A DNA stretch of 64,000 bases from Curtobacterium flaccumfaciens (GTDB taxonomy: Bacteria; Actinomycetota; Actinomycetes; Actinomycetales; Microbacteriaceae). Below the pieces are notes generated by a model, which ran no database searches, had not been told where the DNA came from, and saw only the letters and a program-made list of their open reading frames with translations. Shown piece by piece: positions 38,527-48,093 of the stretch. The stretch lies in NCBI RefSeq assembly GCF_004361695.1, contig NZ_SNVW01000004.1:62001-126000 (forward strand). Reading direction: 5' to 3'. Positions within the stretch are counted from its first letter, which is position 1. Each line of letters opens with the position of its first letter. Position numbers and translations under genes: made by a program.

Positions 38527-39945
38527 CTAGCCGACGGATCCTTCCATGCTCATCTCGATGAGCTTGTTGAGTTCGAGTGCATACTCCATCGGGAGCTCGC
38601 GGGCGATCGGCTCGATGAAGCCGCGGACGATCATCGCCATTGCCTCGTCCTCGGGCATGCCGCGCGACATGAGGTAGAACAGCTGCTCCTCGCTCACGCG
38701 GGAGACCGTCGCCTCGTGCCCGAGCTGGACGTCGTCGACGCGGATGTCGATCGCCGGGTAGGTGTCCGACCGCGAGATCGTGTCCACCAGGAGGGCGTCG
38801 CAGCGGACGGTGTTCGCCGCGTGGTGCGCGTTCGGGTCGACCCGGACCTCGCCGCGGTAGCCCGCACGGCCACCGCCACGGGCGATCGACTTCGAGACGA
38901 TCGAGGACGTCGTGTACGGCGCCATGTGGATCATCTTCGCGCCGGCGTCCTGGTGCTGACCCGGGCCGGCGAAGGCGACGGAGAGCGTCTCGCCCTTGGC
39001 GTGCTCACCGGCGAGGTAGATCGACGGGTACTTCATCGTGACCTTGGAGCCGATGTTGCCGTCGATCCACTCCATCGTCGCGCCCTCGTGCGCGATCGCA
39101 CGCTTGGTGACGAGGTTGTAGACGTTGTTCGACCAGTTCTGGATCGTCGTGTAGCGAACGCGGGCGTTCTTCTTCACGATGATCTCGACGACGGCCGAGT
39201 GCAGCGAGTCCGACTTGTAGATCGGGGCGGTGCAGCCCTCGATGTAGTGGACGTAGGAGTCTTCGTCCGCGATGATCAGCGTCCGCTCGAACTGGCCCAT
39301 GTTCTCGGTGTTGATCCGGAAGTAGGCCTGCAGCGGGATCTCGACGTGCACGCCCTTCGGGACGTAGACGAACGAGCCGCCGGACCAGACGGCCGTGTTC
39401 AGCGCGGCGAACTTGTTGTCGCCGGCCGGGATCACGGTGCCGAAGTACTCCTCGAAGATCTCCGGGTGCTCACGGAGCGCGGTGTCCGTGTCCATGAAGA
39501 TGACGCCCTGCTGCTCCAGGTCCTCGCGGATCTGGTGGTAGACGACCTCGGACTCGTACTGCGCGGCGACGCCGGCGACGAGGCGCTGACGTTCGGCCTC
39601 GGGGATGCCGAGCTTCTCGTAGGTCGCACGGATGTCCTCGGGGAGGTCCTCCCACGACTGCGCCTGCTTCTCGGTGGAGCGCACGAAGTACTTGATGTTG
39701 TCGAAGTCGATGCCGGTCAGGTCGGCACCCCACGTCGGCATCGGCTTGCGGCCGAAGAGCGACAGGCCCTTGAGCCGGTTCTTGAGCATCCACTCGGGCT
39801 CGTTCTTGAGGTTCGAGATGTCGGTGACGACCTCTTCCGAGATGCCACGACGGGCGGAGGCCCCGGCCTTGTCGGAGTCGGACCAGCCGAACTCGTATTG
39901 GCCGAGCCCCTCGAGCTCGGGACGGTCGATGAGCACGTCGGACAT
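38527..39945 (-). CDS. sufB: Fe-S cluster assembly protein SufB
   Basis: A 472-residue scaffold protein, first gene of the operon. Typical stretches are [103 protein letters not shown] and [25 protein letters not shown]. The Cys in EGCTAP and later residues serve in cluster assembly. A GAGGAGA Shine-Dalgarno precedes ATG 39945. No sufR, sufS or sufU gene is present in the operon; sulfur must come from a desulfurase encoded elsewhere. Confidence 0.97.
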   Translation of the reverse strand: MSDVLIDRPELEGLGQYEFGWSDSDKAGASARRGISEEVVTDISNLKNEPEWMLKNRLKGLSLFGRKPMPTWGADLTGIDFDNIKYFVRSTEKQAQSWEDLPEDIRATYEKLGIPEAERQRLVAGVAAQYESEVVYHQIREDLEQQGVIFMDTDTALREHPEIFEEYFGTVIPAGDNKFAALNTAVWSGGSFVYVPKGVHVEIPLQAYFRINTENMGQFERTLIIADEDSYVHYIEGCTAPIYKSDSLHSAVVEIIVKKNARVRYTTIQNWSNNVYNLVTKRAIAHEGATMEWIDGNIGSKVTMKYPSIYLAGEHAKGETLSVAFAGPGQHQDAGAKMIHMAPYTTSSIVSKSIARGGGRAGYRGEVRVDPNAHHAANTVRCDALLVDTISRSDTYPAIDIRVDDVQLGHEATVSRVSEEQLFYLMSRGMPEDEAMAMIVRGFIEPIARELPMEYALELNKLIEMSMEGSVG

Positions 39946-40141
39946 GGTCTCCTCGTTTCCTTCTCGCGGGGCAGCGTCTTCCGGGTGTCAACCCGTGGCG
40001 TCTGGACGCCATTCCACCGCGGACCGCCGACACGCTGATCTGTGCACGGCGGGCACGGTGTTGCTCCCTCGCAACGTCGATGGTTCCACGCAGTCCTGGG
40101 TTCCACCGGCGATCTCGGCCCATTCGGAGCCGGCGCCTGCC

Positions 40142-40147
40142 TAGACT
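40142..40147 (+). promoter_or_regulatory. -10 element of ctaA
   Basis: TAGACT would start a transcript near 40154 with a leader of about 60 bases carrying AGGAAGG (40197-40203). A minus-strand TANNNT box (TAGGAT, 40174-40169) lies close by and could be a distal sufB promoter, in which case the two leaders would overlap. The rest of 39946-40213 shows no gene. Confidence 0.4.
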
Positions 40148-40213
40148 TGACTGCTGCTGAACCCTCGAATCCTACAGGTTCGCCGCACGGAACAACAGGA
40201 AGGCACCACCCTC

Positions 40214-41188
40214 GTGACTCGCGTCGTCTCCCCCGTCGACCAGGACGTCCGGACCCCGCGGTGGTGGTCCCTCCCCCGGATCGTCGACCAGCGCGTCGTC
40301 GTGCTCGCCTGGGCGTCGTTCGTCGTCGAGGTCGTCCTCATCGGCACCGGCGGCCTCGTGCGCCTCACCGCGTCCGGCCTCGGATGCCCGACCTGGCCCA
40401 AGTGCACGGCGGATTCGCTCGTGTCGACGCCGGAGATGGGCGTCCACGGCATCATCGAGTTCGGCAACCGGCTCCTCACCTTCGTGCTCGTCATCGTGGC
40501 CATCGCGATGTTCCTGCTCGTGGTCCGGATGCGCCGGACGCGCCCGGAGCTCTTCTGGCTCGCGTTCGCCCAGGGCGCAGCGATCCCGGTGCAGGCCGTC
40601 ATCGGCGGCATGAGCGTCTGGACGAACCTCAACCCGTTCGTCGTCGGGCTGCACTTCGTCGTGTCCGCCGCGCTGACCGCCGTGACCGCCACGCTCGTGT
40701 TCCGCGCGATGAACGGCCCGCGCACCGCGGACAGGCTCGTCCCCGGTTGGTACACGGGCGTCGTCCGCGGCACGATCGCCGCGGTCGTCGTGACCGTCCT
40801 CGTGGGCATCCTCACCACCGGCAGCGGCCCGCACGCCGGCGCCGACGAAGCCGTGGACGGTGGCCGCCTGCACCGCACCGGCTTCGACCCCGCCGTCATG
40901 GAGCACCTGCACGCGATCCCCGCCTACGTGCTCTTCGCGCTCACCCTCGTGCTCGTCGTCGGCGCCGTCCGCCTGCGCCTGTCGAGCCGCTGGGCGCTGC
41001 TGCTCCTCGTCGTCGAGTTCCTGCAGATCGCGGTCGGCCTCACCCAGGCGCGCACCGGGCTGCCGGTCGGGCTCGTCGGCACGCACATGGTCCTGGCCGG
41101 TCTCCTCGTGGGAGCGACGACGGTGGTCGCGCTCTCGACGCGCGGGACCGGCGGCCGCCACGCGGTGCGCGAGGCGCTCCCCGCCTGA
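40214..41188 (+). CDS. ctaA: Heme A synthase (COX15/CtaA)
   Basis: A 324-residue membrane protein with eight hydrophobic helices that oxidises heme O to heme A for cytochrome aa3. The first loop has GLVRLTASGLGCPTWPKCTADS with the conserved Cys pair, GIIEFGNRLLTF and WTNLNPFVVGLHFVVSA carry heme-ligand-type residues, and HLHAIPAYVLF and GTHMVLAGLLVG repeat the pattern in the second half. The GTG follows AGGAAGG. It faces ctaB across a 605-bp repeat-rich gap, the usual actinobacterial neighbourhood with suf on the other side. Confidence 0.94.
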   Translation: MTRVVSPVDQDVRTPRWWSLPRIVDQRVVVLAWASFVVEVVLIGTGGLVRLTASGLGCPTWPKCTADSLVSTPEMGVHGIIEFGNRLLTFVLVIVAIAMFLLVVRMRRTRPELFWLAFAQGAAIPVQAVIGGMSVWTNLNPFVVGLHFVVSAALTAVTATLVFRAMNGPRTADRLVPGWYTGVVRGTIAAVVVTVLVGILTTGSGPHAGADEAVDGGRLHRTGFDPAVMEHLHAIPAYVLFALTLVLVVGAVRLRLSSRWALLLLVVEFLQIAVGLTQARTGLPVGLVGTHMVLAGLLVGATTVVALSTRGTGGRHAVREALPA

Positions 41189-41205
41189 TCGGCACGTCGC
41201 ACGTC

Positions 41206-41241
41206 CGACACCCCACGAGTCGATCGACTCGTGGGGTGTCG
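41206..41241. terminator. 36-bp perfect palindrome after ctaA
   Basis: Perfect symmetry about 41223/41224 (half-site CGACACCCCACGAGTCGA). It lies 17 bases past the ctaA stop. A related palindrome at 41277-41312 differs mostly by paired, compensating substitutions. Confidence 0.9.
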
Positions 41242-41276
41242 TTCGTTGCGCACGCATCCGGTGCGGGTGCATCGAA

Positions 41277-41312
41277 CGACGTCCCACCCGTCGATCGACG
41301 CGTGGGACGTCG
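41277..41312. repeat. 36-bp near-perfect palindrome, relative of 41206-41241
   Basis: Half-site CGACGTCCCACCCGTCGA with one mismatch in the other half. Relative to the first palindrome an A-T pair has become G-C and a C-G pair has become T-A, keeping the symmetry. Confidence 0.9.
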
Positions 41313-41358
41313 CAGTGTGCGCACGCATCGGCAGCGCGGCGCGGGACGCGACCAGCGG

Positions 41359-41404
41359 CCGGCCTGGAGGCGCGGTGCGGCCCCGCCACGCGCCTCCAGG
41401 CCGG
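41359..41404. repeat. Inverted repeat, diverged GGAGGCGCGG family member
   Basis: Perfect 16-bp arms CCGGCCTGGAGGCGCG (41359-41374) and complement (41389-41404) around a 14-base partly self-complementary loop. Confidence 0.85.
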
Positions 41405-41458
41405 CGACCGGTCGCGCCCACCGCACGCGCCGCGCGCAGGCGGTCTGCCGCGCACCCG

Positions 41459-41481
41459 GTACGACATCGCCGATGTCGTAC
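41459..41481. repeat. Palindrome GTACGACATCG-C-CGATGTCGTAC at the head of the 73-bp array
   Basis: Perfect 11-bp arms around one base. Its right half overlaps the first unit of the 73-bp array, and the array ends with a CGATGTCG motif, so the array is bracketed by related sequence. Confidence 0.85.
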
Positions 41482-41716
41482 GACGACGACCCTGTCGCAA
41501 CCACGCGTGCGCAACGACCCGCGCACGCAACGGACGACACCGTCGCTGTCGTACGACGACGACCCTGTCGCAACCACGCGTGCGCAACGACCCGCGCACG
41601 CAACGGACGACACCGTCGCTGTCGTACGACGACGACCCTGTCGCAACCACGCGTGCGCAACGACCCGCGCACGCAACGGACGACACCATCGCTGTCGTAC
41701 GACGACGACGATGTCG
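41475..41716. repeat. 73-bp tandem repeat array, three full units plus a fragment
   Basis: Units start at 41475, 41548 and 41621, each exactly 73 bp, with a 23-base partial unit at 41694. The full units are identical except one base in the third. Each begins GTCGTACGACGACGACCC and contains GCAACCACGCGTGCGCAAC. No Shine-Dalgarno or credible ORF runs through it. It lies between convergent ctaA and ctaB. The units are contiguous with no spacer, so this is not a CRISPR. Confidence 0.95.
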
Positions 41717-41793
41717 CACCGAGTCGACGGACCCAGCGCCAGCCCGCAAGCGCAGCGCGCGCCCGCGCCCGGCTAGCGCGCGCCCGCGCCCGG

Positions 41794-42735
41794 CTAGAAG
41801 GTGAAGACCTGCGGCAGCAGCGGGTCGATGCCCACCGCGATGAAGAGCAGCGTCAGGTACGTGATCGAGCTGTGGAAGACCCGCATCGGCTGCACGTGCT
41901 CGACGTGCTGGATCGCCCGCGAGTACAGGCGGTGCGACTCGACCACGAACCAGATCCCGCCGGCCAGCGCGACCACCGTGTAGAGCGGCCCCATGTGCGC
42001 GACCGGGATGAGGAGCAGCGAGCAGACCAGCGTCGCCCAGGCGTACAGGACGACCTGCAGCCCGACGACGGTGCGACCCCGGACGACCGCGAGCATCGGC
42101 ACGTCGGCGGCGTCGTAGTCGTCGCGGTACTTCATCGACAGCGGCCAGTAGTGCGGCGGCGTCCAGAGGAAGATCACCATGAAGAGGATGACCGGCGCCC
42201 AGGTCAGCGAACCGGTGACGCCCGCCCAGCCGATGAGCACGGGCATGCAGCCGGCCGACCCACCCCAGACGATGTTCTGCGGGGTGCGGCGCTTGAGCCA
42301 CAGCGTGTAGACGAACACGTAGATGAGGATCGCGATGACGCTCAGGGCGGCGGCGAGCCAGTTCACCAGGAAGCCGAGCACCGCGGTCGACAGGACCCCG
42401 AGCACCCACGAGAACACGAGGGCCTCGCGGTCGGAGAGCTCGCCGGTGACGAGCGGTCGGGTGCTCGTCCGCTTCATCAGGCGGTCGATGTCGCGGTCGA
42501 TGTAGCAGTTGAACGCCGAGGCCGAGCCGGCGGACATCGCGCCACCGAGCATGGTCCAGAAGACGAGCCAGAGGTCCGGGACGCCGCGCTCGGCGAGGAA
42601 CATCGTCGGCGCCGTCGTGACGAGGAGGAGCTCCATGACCCGCGGCTTCGTCAGGGAGACGTACGCACGGACCTTGCGGGACAGCGCCGACCGGGGTCGA
42701 TCGGTGTCGGGCCGGGTCACGGTGGCAGTCGGCAA
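41794..42735 (-). CDS. ctaB: Protoheme IX farnesyltransferase (heme O synthase)
   Basis: A 313-residue UbiA-superfamily prenyltransferase with about nine helices, making heme O from heme B and farnesyl diphosphate. The first Asp-rich motif is [24 protein letters not shown], the second is [18 protein letters not shown], and [27 protein letters not shown] opens the core. The reading frame suggests a TTG start at 42735 after GAGG; GTG 42720 is an alternative. It is divergent from tkt and convergent with ctaA. Confidence 0.94.
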   Translation of the reverse strand: MPTATVTRPDTDRPRSALSRKVRAYVSLTKPRVMELLLVTTAPTMFLAERGVPDLWLVFWTMLGGAMSAGSASAFNCYIDRDIDRLMKRTSTRPLVTGELSDREALVFSWVLGVLSTAVLGFLVNWLAAALSVIAILIYVFVYTLWLKRRTPQNIVWGGSAGCMPVLIGWAGVTGSLTWAPVILFMVIFLWTPPHYWPLSMKYRDDYDAADVPMLAVVRGRTVVGLQVVLYAWATLVCSLLLIPVAHMGPLYTVVALAGGIWFVVESHRLYSRAIQHVEHVQPMRVFHSSITYLTLLFIAVGIDPLLPQVFTF

Positions 42736-43124
42736 GGGAACCTCAGTCTGTTCGCATCAGCTCGCACACTCGGTGGACGACTGCGGCGGCGTCCGGGCGT
42801 GCGCTGACCCGGAATGTCCACGGGTCTCCGACAGTTTACGTGATCGAAGCGCCGCGAAGGTGCCCCGCTCCTGATCGACACGCCCGGCTCGGCTGGTGCG
42901 ACGACGATGCCGAGTCCACGACTCGCGTCACCTGAACCCCTTCTGAGTGCATGGTCACTATGCTGGAGTCGCCCTCCCGCAGTGCGTGCCCCGATGACGT
43001 CGGCCGCGAAGAGCCGGTCGGTGGCCGCGAGACGGCGACACGACGTAGGCCCCGGGATGGCGATCATGTCCGTGCGATGGCACGAGCCCTCGCACATGTC
43101 GCATCAAGAAGGGTCAACATCCAA
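42736..43124. promoter_or_regulatory. Divergent ctaB-tkt promoter region
   Basis: A 389-bp region without a gene. On the minus strand TAAACT (42838-42833) is a good -10 for ctaB; on the plus strand TATGCT (42959-42964) is a good -10 for tkt, giving a leader of about 155 bases. AAGAAGGG (about 43106-43113) precedes the tkt start. No riboswitch motif is recognised. Confidence 0.45.
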
Positions 43125-45218
43125 GTGGCTGAATTCACCTGGGACGCCATCGACCGGAAGGCCGTCGACACGGCCCGCGTACTCGCCGCAGACTCGGTCG
43201 AGGCCGCTGGCAACGGTCACCCCGGCACCGCGATGAGCCTCGCACCGCTCGCACACCTGCTCTTCCAGAAGGTGATGCGTCGCGACCCGAGCGACTCCAC
43301 CTGGATCGGCCGCGACCGCTTCATCCTGTCGGCCGGTCACGCCTCGATCCTGCAGTACGTGCAGTTCTACCTGCACGGCTACGGCCTCGAGCTCGAAGAC
43401 CTCCAGCACCTCCGCAAGTGGGGCTCGAAGACCCCGGGTCACCCGGAGTACGGCCACACCGACGGCGTCGAGATCACGACCGGCCCGCTCGGCCAGGGCC
43501 TCGCGTCCGCCGTCGGCTTCGGCTACGCGCAGCGCTACGAGCGCGGTCTCTTCGATGCCGAAGCCGGCGAGGGCCAGTCGCCCTTCGACCACTTCACCTA
43601 CGTGATCGCCGGTGACGGCGACATGCAGGAAGGCGTCACGAACGAGGCCGCGAGCCTCGCGGGTCGCCAGCAGCTCGGTCGCCTGGTCGTCTTCTACGAC
43701 TCGAACCAGATCTCGATCGAGGACGACACCGACATCTCCTTCTCGGAGAGCGTGCCGGACCGCTACGAAGCCCTCGGCTGGCACGTCCAGACCGTCGACT
43801 GGAAGAAGACCGGCGAGTACACCGAGGACGTCGAGTCCCTGTACGCCGCGATCGAGGCCGCCAAGGCGGAGTCGAACAAGCCGTCGCTCATCGTCCTCAA
43901 GACGATCATCGGCTGGCCGTCGCCGACCAAGCAGAACTCCGGCAAGATCCACGGCTCCGCGCTCGGTGCCGAGGAGATCAAGGGCCTGAAGGAGGTCCTC
44001 GGCTTCGACCCCGAGCAGACCTTCCACGTCGACCCCGAGGTCCTCGAGTACACCCGTGGCGCGATCGCCAAGGGCCAGGCGCAGCACGCCGAGTGGCAGG
44101 AGACCTTCGACGCGTGGGCAGAGTCCCACCCGGAGCAGAAGGCGCTGTTCGACCGCGTGCAGTCCAAGACCCTCCCCGAGGGCCTCGAGGGCGCGCTGCC
44201 GGTCTTCCCGACCGACAAGGCCGTCTCGACCCGCGCCGCGTCGGGCAAGGTCATCAACGCCATCGCGCCGCTGATGCCCGAGTTCTGGGGCGGTTCGGCC
44301 GACCTCGCCGAGTCGAACCTCACCACGATCGAGGGCGCCAAGTCCTTCGGCCCGCTCGACGCTGCCACCAAGGCATGGAGCACCGACCCGTACGGCCGCG
44401 TGCTGCACTTCGGCATCCGCGAGCACGCGATGGGCTCGATCCTGTCGGGCATCGTCCTGCACGGGAACACCCGCCCCTTCGGCGGCACGTTCCTCATCTT
44501 CAGCGACTACATGCGCCCGGCAGTCCGTCTCGCCGCGCTCATGCAGGCGCCGGCGATCTACGTCTGGACGCACGACTCCGTCGCCCTCGGTGAGGACGGT
44601 CCGACGCACCAGCCGATCGAGCAGCTCTCCGCGCTCCGCGCGATCCCGGGTCTCGACGTCGTCCGTCCGGCCGACGCCAACGAGGTCGCGTACGCGTGGC
44701 TCGAGATGCTCAAGCACCAGGACCGCCCGGCCGGCATCGCGCTGAGCCGTCAGAACCTCCCGGTGTTCGAGCGCGGCGAGGGCGAGGCCTCCGGTGAGGT
44801 CTTCGCCTCGGCGAAGAACGTCTCGAAGGGCGCGTACATCCTGGCCGAGGCGCCGAACGGCACCCCGGACGTCATCCTCATCGCGACCGGCTCCGAGGTG
44901 CAGATCGCGGTCGAGGCCCGTGAGCAGCTCAAGGCCGAGGGCATCAACGCCCGTGTCGTGAGCGCCCCGTCGCTCGAGTGGTTCCGCGCCCAGAGCGAGA
45001 ACTACCAGGACCAGGTCCTGCCGAAGGACGTCACCGCGCGGGTCTCCGTCGAGGCCGGCATCTCGATGAGCTGGCGCGACATCGTCGGCGACAAGGGCCG
45101 CAGCGTCTCGATCGAGCACTTCGGTGCCTCGGCCGACTACCAGACGCTGTTCAAGGAGTTCGGCTTCACGACGGAACACGTCGTGGCCGCCGCGAAGGAA
45201 TCGCTCGCGGCTTCCTGA
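43125..45218 (+). CDS. tkt: Transketolase
   Basis: A 697-residue thiamine-diphosphate enzyme of the pentose phosphate pathway. Typical motifs: [19 protein letters not shown], the ThDP motif [18 protein letters not shown]...[29 protein letters not shown] and, in the pyrimidine domain, [32 protein letters not shown] set the start at GTG 43125 ([21 protein letters not shown]), which matches the family N-terminus and length; the longer open frame upstream has no conserved residues. First gene of tkt-tal-pgi-zwf-opcA-pgl. Confidence 0.97.
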   Translation: MAEFTWDAIDRKAVDTARVLAADSVEAAGNGHPGTAMSLAPLAHLLFQKVMRRDPSDSTWIGRDRFILSAGHASILQYVQFYLHGYGLELEDLQHLRKWGSKTPGHPEYGHTDGVEITTGPLGQGLASAVGFGYAQRYERGLFDAEAGEGQSPFDHFTYVIAGDGDMQEGVTNEAASLAGRQQLGRLVVFYDSNQISIEDDTDISFSESVPDRYEALGWHVQTVDWKKTGEYTEDVESLYAAIEAAKAESNKPSLIVLKTIIGWPSPTKQNSGKIHGSALGAEEIKGLKEVLGFDPEQTFHVDPEVLEYTRGAIAKGQAQHAEWQETFDAWAESHPEQKALFDRVQSKTLPEGLEGALPVFPTDKAVSTRAASGKVINAIAPLMPEFWGGSADLAESNLTTIEGAKSFGPLDAATKAWSTDPYGRVLHFGIREHAMGSILSGIVLHGNTRPFGGTFLIFSDYMRPAVRLAALMQAPAIYVWTHDSVALGEDGPTHQPIEQLSALRAIPGLDVVRPADANEVAYAWLEMLKHQDRPAGIALSRQNLPVFERGEGEASGEVFASAKNVSKGAYILAEAPNGTPDVILIATGSEVQIAVEAREQLKAEGINARVVSAPSLEWFRAQSENYQDQVLPKDVTARVSVEAGISMSWRDIVGDKGRSVSIEHFGASADYQTLFKEFGFTTEHVVAAAKESLAAS

Positions 45219-45227
45219 CCCGCAGGG

Positions 45228-45298
45228 GCCGGGTCCGGTTCGCCGGATCCGGCCCTTCTTCCGGGAGGCGCGGTTCGGCCCCGCCACGCGCCTCCCGG
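45228..45298 (+). terminator. Two hairpins between tkt and tal
   Basis: A GGGCCGG..TCCGG/CCGG.TCCGGCCC hairpin (about 45228-45256) is followed by CTTCTT, then by perfect 12-bp arms CCGGGAGGCGCG (45261-45272) and complement (45287-45298), a diverged member of the palindrome family. They may cut transcription after tkt or stabilise its mRNA; tal probably still relies on read-through or its own promoter. Confidence 0.65.
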
Positions 45299-45359
45299 TC
45301 CCCCAGACCCCGACTTCACGGTCCTTCCGGACCAGTCGATGAAAGAAGAAGAGAAACAC

Positions 45360-46472
45360 ATGGCTGAGAACACCCCCACCGCCGCCCTCTCCGCGGTCGG
45401 CGTGAGCATCTGGCTCGACGACCTCTCCCGCGAGCTCCTCGAGACCGGCAAGCTGACCGAGCTCATCGAGCAGAAGAACGTCGTCGGCGTCACCACCAAC
45501 CCGACGATCTTCGCCTCGGCCCTCGCCAAGGGCGAGCGCTACGACGCACAGGTCAAGGAGCTGGCCGCCGCCGGCACCGACGTGACCAGCGCGATCTTCG
45601 AGATCACCACGCAGGACGTCGCGAACGCCTCCGACGTCTTCAAGCCGATCTACGACGAGACCAAGGGCTTCGACGGCCGCGTCTCGATCGAGGTCGAGCC
45701 GGGCCTCGCCCACGACACCGCGAAGACCATCGAGCAGGCCAAGTTCCTGTTCGACAAGGTCGGCCGCGAGAACGTCCTCATCAAGATCCCCGCGACGCTC
45801 GAGGGCCTCGAGGCGATCACCGAGGTCATCGGCGCCGGCATCTCGGTGAACGTCACCCTGATCTTCTCGCTCGAGCGGTACCGCGCCGTCATCGACGCCT
45901 ACCTCGGTGGTCTCGAGAAGGCCAAGGCCGCCGGCCACGACCTCTCGAAGATCCACTCGGTCGCCTCGTTCTTCGTGTCGCGCGTCGACTCCGAGATCGA
46001 CAAGCGCCTCGACGCCGTCGGCACCGACGAGGCGAGGGCCCTCAAGTCGAAGGCCGGCATCGCCAACGCGCAGCTCGCCTACCAGGTCTGGACCGAGGCG
46101 TTCGCCTCCGAGCGTGCCCTCGGCCTGCTCGAGTCCGGCGCCAACACGCAGCGTCCGCTCTGGGCCTCGACCGGTGTCAAGGACCCGTCGCTCCCCGACA
46201 CGCTCTACGTGACCGAGCTCGCCGCCCCGAACACCGTCAACACCATGCCGGGCAAGACGCTCGACGCGACGTTCGACCACGGTGAGATCCACGGCGACGC
46301 CATCGCCGGCACGTTCGACGCCGCGCAGGGCGTGCTCGACCAGCTCGCCGCCCAGGGCATCGACTACGACGACGTCGTGGCGCTGCTCGAGAAGGAGGGC
46401 GTCGACAAGTTCAACGTCTCGTGGGGCGAGCTCGTCGACACCGTCAAGACCGCGCTCGAGGGCGCCAAGTAG
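45360..46472 (+). CDS. tal: Transaldolase
   Basis: A 370-residue class I aldolase-type transaldolase. [38 protein letters not shown] and the Schiff-base Lys in [20 protein letters not shown], then [19 protein letters not shown] and [20 protein letters not shown], are those of the actinobacterial long form. ATG 45360 follows an AGAAGAAGAG purine tract; an upstream ATG at 45339 is inside that tract. The stop overlaps the GTG of pgi by one base. Confidence 0.97.
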   Translation: MAENTPTAALSAVGVSIWLDDLSRELLETGKLTELIEQKNVVGVTTNPTIFASALAKGERYDAQVKELAAAGTDVTSAIFEITTQDVANASDVFKPIYDETKGFDGRVSIEVEPGLAHDTAKTIEQAKFLFDKVGRENVLIKIPATLEGLEAITEVIGAGISVNVTLIFSLERYRAVIDAYLGGLEKAKAAGHDLSKIHSVASFFVSRVDSEIDKRLDAVGTDEARALKSKAGIANAQLAYQVWTEAFASERALGLLESGANTQRPLWASTGVKDPSLPDTLYVTELAAPNTVNTMPGKTLDATFDHGEIHGDAIAGTFDAAQGVLDQLAAQGIDYDDVVALLEKEGVDKFNVSWGELVDTVKTALEGAK

Positions 46473-48070
46473 TGACGGTTTCCATCGCTGCCAGCGGTGA
46501 CGCGGCGCGGGCCATCGACTCGGTGGTCCCGCGCCTCGTCGCCGACCTGGTGGCCTCGGGCATCACCGCCCAGGACCCGGAACTCTGGGGTCCGGACGCC
46601 GAGGCCGAGGCGTCGAAGCGCCTCGGCTGGGTGGAGGCCGTCTCGGTCTCCCGCCCGCTCGTCGCCGAGGTGGTCGCCCTGCGCGAGAGCCTCCGTGCCG
46701 AGGGGATCGACCACGTCGTCCTCGCCGGCATGGGCGGTTCCTCGCTCGCGCCCGAGGTCATCACCCGGACCTCCGGCGTGCCGCTCACGGTCCTCGACTC
46801 GACGAACCCGGCACAGGTCCGGGCCGCCGTCGAGCACGAGTTGGCGCGCACGGTGCTCGTCGTGTCCTCGAAGTCGGGTTCGACCCTCGAGACCGACTCG
46901 CAGCGTCGTGTGTACGAACAGGCCTTCCGTGACGCCGGCATCGACCCGGCCGGGCGCATCGTCGTCGTCACCGACCCGGGCTCCCCGCTCGAGGCCGAGG
47001 CGACCGCGGCCGGCTACCGCGTCTTCACCGCCGACCCGACCGTCGGCGGCCGCTACTCCGCGCTGACCGCGTTCGGCCTCGTGCCGTCCGGCCTCGCCGG
47101 CGCGGACATCGCCGAGCTCCTCGACGAGGCCGACGCCATCTCGGCGCTCCTCTCCGTCGACATCGACGAGAACCCGGGGCTCGTGCTCGGCGCGGTCCTC
47201 GGCGGCACGAGCCCGCTGCGCGACAAGATCGGCATCGTCCCCGACGGCACCCACATCGTCGGCTTCGGCGACTGGGTGGAGCAGCTGATCGCCGAGTCCA
47301 CCGGCAAGAGCGGCCGCGGCCTGCTCCCGGTGGTCCTCGACGTCGACTCCCCCGAGGTCACCGCCGGTCTGCCCGACGTGCAGATCATCCGCCTCGTCGG
47401 TTCACGCGAGGAAGAACGCCACGTCGCCGAGGGCGAGGTCGAGATCACCGGCACCCTCGGCGGGCAGCTCCTCGTCTGGGAGTACGCCGTCGCCGTCGCC
47501 GGGCGCCTGCTCGGCATCGACCCGTTCGACCAGCCCGACGTCGAGGCCGCCAAGGTCGCGGCGCGCGCGCTGCTCGACGACCGTCCGGCCCCCACCGAGC
47601 CCGCGTTGACCGAGGGCGGCACCGCCGTCCGCGCGACGCCGGGACTGCCGGTCGGGACCTCGATCGCGGAAGCCGTCACGGGCCTCCTGTCCCAGGTGGA
47701 CGCGACCGGCTACCTGGCCGTGCAGGCCTACGTGGACCGCACCGCCAACCGCGAGCTCGAAGCGCTGCGCGACGCCCTGGCGGCGCGCACCGGCCGTCCG
47801 GTCACCTTCGGCTACGGCCCGCGGTTCCTGCACTCGACCGGCCAGTACCACAAGGGCGGGCCTGCGAACGGCGTGTTCCTGCAAATCGTGGCCGACGAAC
47901 CCGACGACCTGGCGATCCCGGGCCGTCCGTTCACGTTCGGGCAGCTCATCCAGGCCCAGGCCTCCGGCGACGCGAGTGTCCTCGCGCAGCACGGCCGCCC
48001 GGTCCTGACCCTCACGACGTCGGACGTCGCCGCTGCCACAGCAGCACTCGCGTCCGCCGTCACCCTCTGA
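46472..48070 (+). CDS. pgi: Glucose-6-phosphate isomerase
   Basis: A 532-residue double-SIS-domain isomerase interconverting glucose-6-phosphate and fructose-6-phosphate. The first SIS domain has VVLAGMGGSSLAPEVITRTSG and VVSSKSGSTLETDSQ; later FGDWVEQLIAESTGKSGRGLLPVV and the C-terminal YGPRFLHSTGQYHKGGPANGVFLQI are typical. It is shorter and more divergent than E. coli Pgi, as usual for the form found in this operon. It sits between tal and zwf and shares one base with the tal stop. Confidence 0.93.
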   Translation: MTVSIAASGDAARAIDSVVPRLVADLVASGITAQDPELWGPDAEAEASKRLGWVEAVSVSRPLVAEVVALRESLRAEGIDHVVLAGMGGSSLAPEVITRTSGVPLTVLDSTNPAQVRAAVEHELARTVLVVSSKSGSTLETDSQRRVYEQAFRDAGIDPAGRIVVVTDPGSPLEAEATAAGYRVFTADPTVGGRYSALTAFGLVPSGLAGADIAELLDEADAISALLSVDIDENPGLVLGAVLGGTSPLRDKIGIVPDGTHIVGFGDWVEQLIAESTGKSGRGLLPVVLDVDSPEVTAGLPDVQIIRLVGSREEERHVAEGEVEITGTLGGQLLVWEYAVAVAGRLLGIDPFDQPDVEAAKVAARALLDDRPAPTEPALTEGGTAVRATPGLPVGTSIAEAVTGLLSQVDATGYLAVQAYVDRTANRELEALRDALAARTGRPVTFGYGPRFLHSTGQYHKGGPANGVFLQIVADEPDDLAIPGRPFTFGQLIQAQASGDASVLAQHGRPVLTLTTSDVAAATAALASAVTL

Positions 48071-48093
48071 CTCTCGAAGGAGTTCACCGACTC

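Noticed and set aside
41475-41716. 73-bp repeats as a CRISPR array
   Set aside because: The units are contiguous and identical over their whole length with no unique spacers, and no cas gene is nearby.
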